Below are positions 56,845 to 64,000 of a stretch of 64,000 bases of DNA, piece after piece. The notes under the pieces were generated by a model. The model did no database searches. It saw only the letters and a list, made by a program, of their open reading frames with translations, and was not told where the DNA came from. The position numbers and the translations under genes are program-made. The stretch comes from Turritopsis dohrnii. Lineage: Eukaryota; Cnidaria; Hydrozoa; Anthoathecata; Oceaniidae. How positions within the stretch are numbered: the first letter of the stretch is position 1; each line of letters starts with the position of its first letter. The stretch is taken from positions 400,001 through 464,000 of the forward strand of contig BQMF02000025.1 in the NCBI GenBank assembly GCA_027922465.2, in the 5' to 3' direction.

Positions 56845-57208
56845 AGCTTACAACTCCTAAAGACTAAAGGATCGATAGGCCATGCTTTCACAGTTTGTAT
56901 TCATACTGAAAATCAAAATCAAGTGAGCTTTTACCCTTTTGTTCTACATGAGATTTCCGTTCTCATTGAGCTCACCTTAGGACACCTGCGTTATCATTTG
57001 ACAGATGTGCCGCCCCAGCCAAACTCCCAACCTGACAGTGTCTTCGACACGGATCGACACGCCAATGGTGCCTTAATTCTAGAAAATGGGCCGTGAAGCC
57101 CGCCTCCGCTCAATCGAATAAGTAAAAAAACTATACGAGTAGTGGTATTTCACTGTTGAATTGCTTCTCCCACCTATCCTACACCTCCTATGTCTTTTCA
57201 CAGAGTCA

Positions 57209-57246
<38 letters not shown>

Positions 57247-57263
57247 GATTTTGCCAAGCCCGT

Positions 57264-57294
<31 letters not shown>

Positions 57295-57320
57295 CAGGGA
57301 CAGTGGGAATCTCGTTAATA

Positions 57321-57361
<41 letters not shown>
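56250..57361 (-). rRNA. 28S rRNA, 3' portion (to the R2 site)
   Basis: Begins near the 28S 3' end (complement of CTGAGATTAAGCCTCTGTTC at about 56261-56280) and contains the sarcin-ricin loop (complement of AGTACGAGAGGA at 56601-56612). It runs to AGGCATTTGGCTA at 57361, the exact R2 junction with unmutated target. Small insertions occur (for example near 57205). 28S upstream of the R2 site is not present on the other side. Confidence 0.95.
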
Positions 57362-59373
57362 TAATACATATATTCTAAATATACTCTTTTCCTTTTTAAC
57401 GAGGTGGTCCTCGAGATAAGTTACAAGCATAGCTAAAAGTTCTTCATAAATGTCTTATAGATCTTAATACTTTTCTCCATTGATTTTATAACGAATATGT
57501 TCGCAGTGCTTACGTTCAGTCCGCATTTCTTCAGTATTTCGTCGTTCAGTTTACACCAGATTCCGCGCATCGAGATGATTATTGCGCCATTGATGATATC
57601 GCGTTCAGGATATAACTGCCGAAGTCGTTCGTGAATCTCAGGCAGTTCATAGAAGTTCTTCTTGTACAGCCATACGTTCTTCAGGCTGTAGTCGGTGGTC
57701 ACATGGCGAAAGTACATGTTCTCCGCAACGATGGAGAAATCGTAATAAGACTATCATAATAAGACTATCATAATAAGACTGTCAGTTATAACGACAAGAT
57801 CAGGTTTTCGTTTACCGAGCGAGGTGGTAAATACGGACTCCCAGAGCACCGTGTGCCCCCTCTTAATCCAGAGGGTGCGTTGGTAATCAGCAATGTCGTC
57901 CTGTCGTTTTATTCGAGCGAAGTGTGTTGTTCGGCAATTTTGAATGATGTGCGTCAGGGTCTCGTTGACCAAGCCGCAGTTTCGACATTTGATATCGGCT
58001 TTGCGACCACGGTTGCAGTTCTCGAGAGTTGGCAATTTTCCAATTCTAAGCTTGACGCATTCGAGGTACGTCTTTCCTTTCACGAAGTTGTTCGTTCCGG
58101 TTACCCAAAGTTGACCTTCATTGTTTTCCCTCACCTCAGTGAGGACTTTTCCTTCAATCGTTTTCAGTAGGACGTTCCTACTGATGTCTCGTGGTTTCGT
58201 TGTTGCGTATTCGTTACCGCACATCTTCGTACACGCTCTCTTGATTCGCTGTATTTGGATGGATTGGCCCACTTCTCGGATGAAGGGGTCCTGGCTGCCG
58301 GGTAGCTTCTGCAGTCTTCTCAGCATGATGGTCGGAAATGTGTGTTCAAATGACTGGATGCCGAGACCTCCATCATTGATTGCTGAGTGAAAGATTGGGG
58401 TATCCTCCGGTAGTCGTAGAATATTACGAGTTACGCTTCGAGTAGACTTGTCGAAGGTCATAAGTAGACCTTTGGTTACTCTGCCCAATATCAGCTGGTG
58501 GTTTAACTTGGGCAGGATGTTGTGTCGCAGAAGGTGTATCTTCTGCTGCGGCTTCAGCGGTGCGTGTTGTAATCGAGATAACATTTCTTCAAATCTGCCA
58601 CGGTTGGCAGACATCTTACCGAGTGAAATTCACGCCGAGGTAGCGAAAGGTATTATCGTAGGTTGTTGCCGGAATAAACTCGTCGCCTATCTTGTACGTT
58701 GGAGTGGAAATCGTTATCGGCTGACGGTCTTTCACCGAAAATGTAGTTCGTAGCGAAAAACATTTCTTCACGTTGATTGACATGCCTCTTCTTCGGAAAA
58801 AGTCGCATGTATGCTTCAGCAACAACTGCATGTCAGGCTTTGTTTCGCTTAATAGGATGATGTCGTTGGCGAACGCAAGGCTGTTGATGGTTGTGTCTTG
58901 GATGGTAACCCCGCTGATGGTAATTCAGTCAGGAGTTCGTCGATTACCAAATTGAAAATAATTGGTGAGAGCGGGTCGCCCTGTTTAACGCCACGTCGCA
59001 GTACCACGTTCTCGAGACGTATCGTGCCGCAGGAGATGTTGGTTGTCGCGCCGGTGTATGCGTCTATGATGTATTCGATTATACCCGTGTCGATCTTGTG
59101 TCTTTGAAGTGCTCTTCTGATTGAATGTATGGAGACTGTGTCGAACGCTTTAGATAAATCTATGCCAACAATGGACAAAGACTTTTTCGATCGTCGATAA
59201 TGCTTGATGATAGTGTCAAGTGACATTATGTTCTCGCAGTTGCCATCAATCGGGATGAATGCCTTCTGCCTGATGTTGATGTTGGTGACGTTCACCAGTC
59301 GTTTGGAGATTATGCGATGCATTATTCTGATTAGCATAAATGAGATGGTGATTGGCCACCAATTGGCAGCGTT
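57362..59373 (-). mobile_element. R2 retrotransposon, copy 2 (5'-truncated, dead)
   Basis: The 3' end is at the canonical 28S site. It is nearly identical to copy 1 over the shared ~2 kb, so it is the same subfamily. The protein region (58831-57433 plus 59337-58849) covers RT from about NAANW onward through the endonuclease. The RT box reads FAND instead of FADD at about 58863-58875, removing a catalytic Asp. Frameshifts lie near 58910 and 58618, and a repeated ATAAGACTATCAT insertion disrupts the endonuclease near 57741-57780. The 5' truncation at about 59373 abuts the 3' end of copy 3. Confidence 0.88.
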
Positions 59374-59451
59374 TTATACATATATATTCTTATATACTCT
59401 TTCCCTTTTTAACGAGGTGGTCCTCGAATAGATACAAGTATGCTAAGTATG

Positions 59452-61929
59452 CTAAGTACTTTTCATGAATGACTTCCATATCTTCACAGTTTTTTCCATG
59501 CTTTTAATAACGAATGTATTAGTCGTGTGCAAGCTTAGATTACATTTTTTCAAGATGTCATTGTTTCGCTTACACCAAATTCCTCGCATCGAAATGATGA
59601 TGGCGCCGTTAATAATTTCTTCTTTCTCGTATATCTGCCGTAGTCGATCGTGTATCTCCGGCATTTCGTAGTATTCCTTCTTGTACTGCCAGATGTTTTC
59701 GAGACTATAATCGTCCGTCATGTTTCTGAAGTTCATATTCTCCGTTACTATGGAGACGTCTATAATTATCGTCGAGTCGTTTGTGATAACCACAAGATCC
59801 GGCTTTCTATTCCCGAGAGAAGTCCGAAATATCGGCTCCCAAAGCACCGTGTGCCCTTTCATAACACATAACTTTCGAAGGTAGTCGGCGATGTCATTAT
59901 GACGTTTAATACGAATAAAATGTGTAAGTCTGCAACTTTGAATTACATGGGTCAGGGTCTCGTTGACCAGACCACACTTTCGGCAACGCTTATCGGCTTT
60001 CCTACCACGATTACAGTTTTCGAGGGTGGCAAGTTTGCCAATCCTCAGCTTAACGCATTCGAGGAAAGATTTTCCTGAGACAAAGTTGTTAATACCAGTT
60101 ATCCAGAATTGTCCGTCGTTATTTTCTCTCAGTTCGGAGAGGGCCTTGCCCTCTATTGTTCGTAATAGGTCGTTCCTATTTACGTCACGTGGCTTGGTTA
60201 AGTTCGTAGAGCTCGAATTGCCGCATATTTTGTGGCAAGCTTTCTTTAAACGCTCAATTTGCACGGTTCGGCTTACTTCTCGGACGAATGGGTCGTTACT
60301 ATTCGCGAGGTTCTCGAGTCTTCTTAGGATGATGCCAGGAATCGTTCTTTCAAACGATTGGAGACCGAGGCCTCCATCGTTGATGTTTGCGTGGAAGAAC
60401 CCGACAGGTGTGTCGTCGGGGAGTCGTAATATCTCTCTTGTGATCTTCCGTGTGACTCTATCGAAATCGGCAAGCAGTCCTTTCGTGACTCTGCCCAGAA
60501 CGAGTTGATGGTTGAGCTTAGACAGGATATTATGCCTCAGAAGATGTAATTTCTGTTGTGGCTTTAACGGAGCGCGTTGCAATCTAGTCAGCATAGTGAC
60601 GAGTCTGCCTCGGTTGGCAGAAAGTTTCCCAAGCGGGTTGAAGCTGACACCAAGGTAGTTAAATGTGTCGTCGTAGTTGGTCGTAGGTATGAACTGATCT
60701 TCAATCTTGTACGTCGGAGATGTAATCGTTATCGGATGTCGGTCTTTAACGGAGAATGTTGTACGCATCGAAAAGCATTTCTTCACATTAATGGACATGC
60801 TTCTATCGTAGAAGAAGTTGCATGTGTGTTGTAGGAGTAGTTGCATTCCCGCCTTAGTTTCACTAAGTAGGATGATGTCATCCGCAAAAGCAAGGCTGTT
60901 GATCGTCTGTTCATTGATAGTTATCCCGACCGCAGATGGTAATTCGGTCAGGAGTTCGTCGATTATCATATTGAAGAGAATGGGTGATAGCGGATCACCT
61001 TGTTTCACGCCTCTTCTGAGGAGGATGTTTTCGATTCTTACGGGGCCACATGAGATGTTGGTTGTGGCCCCAGTGTAGGCGTAGATGATGTAATCGATTA
61101 AGCCAATATCAATGTCGTGTCGTAGTAACGCTCGTCTGATGGAGTTTATCGAGACCGTGTCGAAGGCCTTAGCGAGATCTATGCCCACGAGGGACAAAGA
61201 CTTCTTGTTACGCCGGTAATGTTTAATTACCGTATCCAGGCACATGATGTTTTCGCAGTTACCGTCTACCGGAACAAAGGCTTTTTGACGTACATTGATG
61301 TTCGTCACGTTCACAAGGCGTTTAGCGATTATTCGATGCATTACACGTACCAGCATAGATGAAATCGTTATCGGCCGCCAATTGGCGGCGTTTGACAGAT
61401 TGTCATTCTTCTTTGGGATAAGGGTCGTTTCATTAGACTTTAATTCTGGGATTTGTACTCTCTTCCAAAGTTGGTAGTTCATTAGCGTTAGGATAACTTT
61501 ATCGTCGGCTCGTCGAATGTCTTGCAACGTCACACCGTCGGCTCCAGGGCTAGACTTCTTAGTAGATCTTAAAGCATTGCTCAGCTCTTCCGTAGTTATA
61601 GGATAATAGCATTTTCCGGATGTGTTGCGCGTTCGTATTGGAGCATCGTCGTCTGGACTAACAGATTCGTATAGCGTTTGGTAGGTGTCGCGTATTGACT
61701 CCTCCGAGGGAGTCTCGTCTCCAAATTCCATATCGTTTATGATGATGTTGGTGAGTTCTTTCTTGTTGCATTTGAATAATCGTTGGTATCGGGCGTATCG
61801 TCGTAGTTTAATCTTGTTCCTATACCTTCTGTAGTTCGTCGAATTCCGTATACGTTTGCGTCGTGTTGGTGTCGAAGCAAGGCTTGCGCAAATAGCCGCA
61901 AGGTTGACGTCGTTAGTTAGTATACCTTC

Positions 61930-61965
<36 letters not shown>

Positions 61966-62982
61966 GTTCGCACTTGATTTGAGCAGTGAGACACGGAACG
62001 TCGTATCAACGGAGAACGTAGGTGTTGCTGTAGTTGGAAGTTCAGGTAAGCGTCTGTGAGGAGTTGTGCGTGCTGGTGTGGTTGGTAGCGAAGGTAGTCG
62101 TCTTGGCGTAGGCGTTTGACGAAATTCGCGTTGTACCAGTAAATCAGTCGGCGTTCTCGGAGTCGCAGATCGAAGAATGTTAGATCGTCGTATTGGAGTA
62201 GATGGTATCGTTTCGAAGTCGACGTCGTCGTTAGGGAGCGTTCTCCCGTGCAACGTCTCTGCAAGGATGGCTTTATATCTTGGATTTTTATTTCGAGCGC
62301 CTTTGATGGATTCGATTGTTCTATCAGGAAGCAGACGAGCGATTGCTTGATTAACGAAACGAGTATCGGATGGCAGGTTCGCTTCGTGAAGTGCTAAGAC
62401 TTGCAATTCTTCAACCGACCAAGCTTGGTGTTTACGTGTTGTTCGTAGATTTGCTTCCAGATCAGCTGGATGACGATGACGTTTATGAAGGCCGAGACCA
62501 ATCTTTGTTTGACACGTGAATTCACAGAATTCACAGTTGAAGGCAGCTGTAGGAGCGTTGACCGAAGACGTATAGTTCGGATTGCAACGTGCATAATGCA
62601 CGGAGATGGCGTTGATAGACGGAAGAACTTTATCGTTACATTTCGTACATTCGTAGACAATTTCGACTTTATGTCGCACTTGATTTGAGCAGTGATTTGA
62701 GCAGTGAGACACGGAACGTCGTATCAACGGAGAACGTAGGTGTTGCTGTAGTTGGAAGTTCAGGTAAGCGTCTGTGAGGAGTTGTGCGTGCTGGTGTGGT
62801 TGGTAGCGAAGGTAGTCGTCTTGGCGTAGGCGTTTGACGAAATTCGCGTTGTACCAGTAAATCAGTCGGCGTTCTCGGAGTCGCAGATCGAAGAATGTTA
62901 GATCGTCGTATTGGAGTAGATGGTATCGTTTCGAAGTCGACGTCGTCGTTAGGGAGCGTTCTCCCGTGCAACGTCTCTGCAA
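59452..62982 (-). CDS. R2 protein, intact frame (fingers, Myb, Pro-rich linker, RT, REL endonuclease)
   Basis: An open frame of 1,176 codons. The homologous part starts near 62680 with a CxxC...HxxxxC finger (YECTKCND ... VHYARC) and a C2H2 finger (CEFCEF ... HKRHRH). The Myb-like region follows (SVEELQVLALHEANLPSDTR), then a Pro/Arg/Thr-rich linker with 11 prolines. RT shows SPGADGVTL, IDLAKAFDTV, GVKQGDPLSPILFN and LAFADDIILL. Last come a knuckle (CRKCGLVNE), the endonuclease (KPDLVVITNDSTIIIDVSIV) and a conserved tail (MRGIWCKRN). The first ~100 codons read the neighbouring repeat unit out of its own frame, so the true start is unknown. No lesion is visible in any catalytic motif. R2 proteins nick 28S and prime reverse transcription there. 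Confidence 0.85.
61932..61964. repeat. Homopolymer of 33 G (C on the coding strand)
   Basis: 33 consecutive G within the R2 copy 3 coding region, read as 11 Pro. The length is a multiple of three, so the finger module and RT stay in one frame. Runs of this length are unstable and hard to sequence, so the exact count is doubtful. Confidence 0.9.
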
Positions 62983-64000
62983 GGATGGCTTTATATCTTG
63001 GATTTTTATTTCGAGCGCCTTTGATGGATTCGATTGTTCTATCAGGAAGCAGACGAGCGATTGCTTGATTAACGAAACGAGTATCGGATGGCAGGTTCGC
63101 TTCGTGAAGTGCTAAGACTTGCAATTCTTCAACCGACCAAGCTTGGTGTTTACGTGTTGTTCGTAGATTTGCTTCCAGATCAGCTGGATGACGATGACGT
63201 TTATGAAGGCCGAGACCAATCTTTGTTTGACACGTGAATTCACAGAATTCACAGTTGAAGGCAGCTGTAGGAGCGTTGACCGAAGACGTATAGTTCGGAT
63301 TGCAACGTGCATAATGCACGGAGATGGCGTTGATAGACGGAAGAACTTTATTGTTACATTTCGTACATTCGTAGACAATTTCGACTTTATGTCGCACTTG
63401 ATTTGAGCAGTGATTTGAGCAGTGAGACACGGAACGTCGTATCAACGGAGAACGTAGGTGTTGCTGTAGTTGGAAGTTCAGGTAAGCGTCTGTGAGGAGT
63501 TGTGCGTGCTGGTGTGGTTGGTAGCGAAGGTAGTCGTCTTGGCGTAGGCGTTTGACGAAATTCGCGTTGTACCAGTAAATCAGTCGGCGTTCTCGGAGTC
63601 GCAGATCGAAGAATGTTAGATCGTCGTATTGGAGTAGATGGTATCGTTTCGAAGTCGACGTCGTCGTTAGGGAGCGTTCTCCCGTGCAACGTCTCTGCAA
63701 GGATGGCTTTATATCTTGGATTTTTATTTCGAGCGCCTTTGATGGATTCGATTGTTCTATCAGGAAGCAGACGAGCGATTGCTTGATTAACGAAACGAGT
63801 ATCGGATGGCAGGTTCGCTTCGTGAAGTGCTAAGACTTGCAATTCTTCAACCGACCAAGCTTGGTGTTTACGTGTTGTTCGTAGATTTGCTTCCAGATCA
63901 GCTGGATGACGATGACGTTTATGAAGGCCGAGACCAATCTTTGTTTGACACGTGAATTCACAGAATTCACAGTTGAAGGCAGCTGTAGGAGCGTTGACCG
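61981..64000 (-). repeat. 718-bp tandem repeat of the R2 finger/Myb module (at least 2.8 units)
   Basis: Units at 61981-62698, 62699-63416 and 63417 onward are identical except for very few bases (for example C/T near 62632 versus 63350). The joins carry the direct repeat GATTTGAGCAGT. The period 718 is not a multiple of three, so each module is in a different frame. The frames of the outer units stop at the joins (LLKSSAT then stop at 62669 and 63387). Confidence 0.93.

Larger units (their letters stand above)
59374..64000 (-). mobile_element. R2 retrotransposon, copy 3 (different subfamily, runs off the window)
   Basis: The 3' UTR (TATACATATATATTC ... AACGAGGTGGTCCTCGAA) resembles copies 1 and 2 but is diverged. 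No 28S target lies at its 3' end; it joins copy 2 directly. The ORF is intact from RT to the stop. The N-terminal finger/Myb module is tandemly repeated in 718-bp units to the window edge. Confidence 0.87.

Overview
The window is eukaryotic and almost certainly from Hydra or a close hydrozoan relative. Both ends hold broken nuclear ribosomal DNA (18S, ITS1, 5.8S, ITS2 and 28S, all on the minus strand) invaded by site-specific non-LTR retrotransposons. R2-type elements sit exactly at the canonical R2 site of 28S. R8-type elements sit in 18S between the blocks complementary to CTTTAAGG and GCTTTGC. As far as I recall, 18S-specific R8 elements are known from Hydra, which together with the very AT-rich middle (about 30% GC by eye) drives the call. 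No database search was possible.

Layout. 1-8,170 is rDNA block A: the 5' half of 28S, an ITS2 remnant fused to 18S, R8 copy 1, an 18S piece fused directly to a 28S piece, then R2 copy 1. 8,171-47,686 is AT-rich and crowded with transposons. In order it holds a hAT-type transposase remnant, two uncharacterised minus-strand gene remnants (one SAMD3-like), and a PIF/Harbinger element (MADF gene plus transposase) with a CR1/L2-like LINE nested inside it. Next come a long intact C2H2/transposase-like gene and about 5 kb with no recognisable gene. After that is a nested stack at 31.5-38.0 kb: a coding exon is split by a 6.1 kb pogo-type element, which contains a 3.0 kb Tigger-type element, whose transposase intron holds a HIRAN-like ORF and a 116 bp MITE. 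The rest holds a 165 bp tandem array, two MITEs, a PIF1-like helicase remnant, a 1.6 kb segmental duplication and a minisatellite. 47,687-64,000 is rDNA block B: 28S 5' fragment, complete ITS2-5.8S-ITS1, 18S broken by R8 copy 2 and by a 1.9 kb TIR element, spacer-like DNA with a 39 bp minisatellite and a tRNA-like arm, the 28S 3' end, R2 copy 2 (5'-truncated) and R2 copy 3 (long ORF with a tandemly repeated N-terminal module).

Almost everything coding here belongs to mobile elements. Most copies are dead: stops, frameshifts, or lesions in the catalytic motifs. The exceptions with long open frames are R2 copy 3 (59,452-62,982), the 22.3-25.2 kb gene, the LINE ORF1 (16,247-16,972) and the 145-codon HIRAN-like ORF (35,556-35,993).

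The most novel signal is that two unrelated-looking pogo/Tigger transposons, one nested in the other, each carry a small HIRAN-like gene. One copy is divergent from the transposase and the other lies inside a transposase intron. The inner transposase also ends in a canonical PCNA-binding (PIP-box) motif. HIRAN is known from HLTF/Rad5 as a 3'-end and stalled-fork reader, so these elements may couple transposition to replication or repair. That link is inference.
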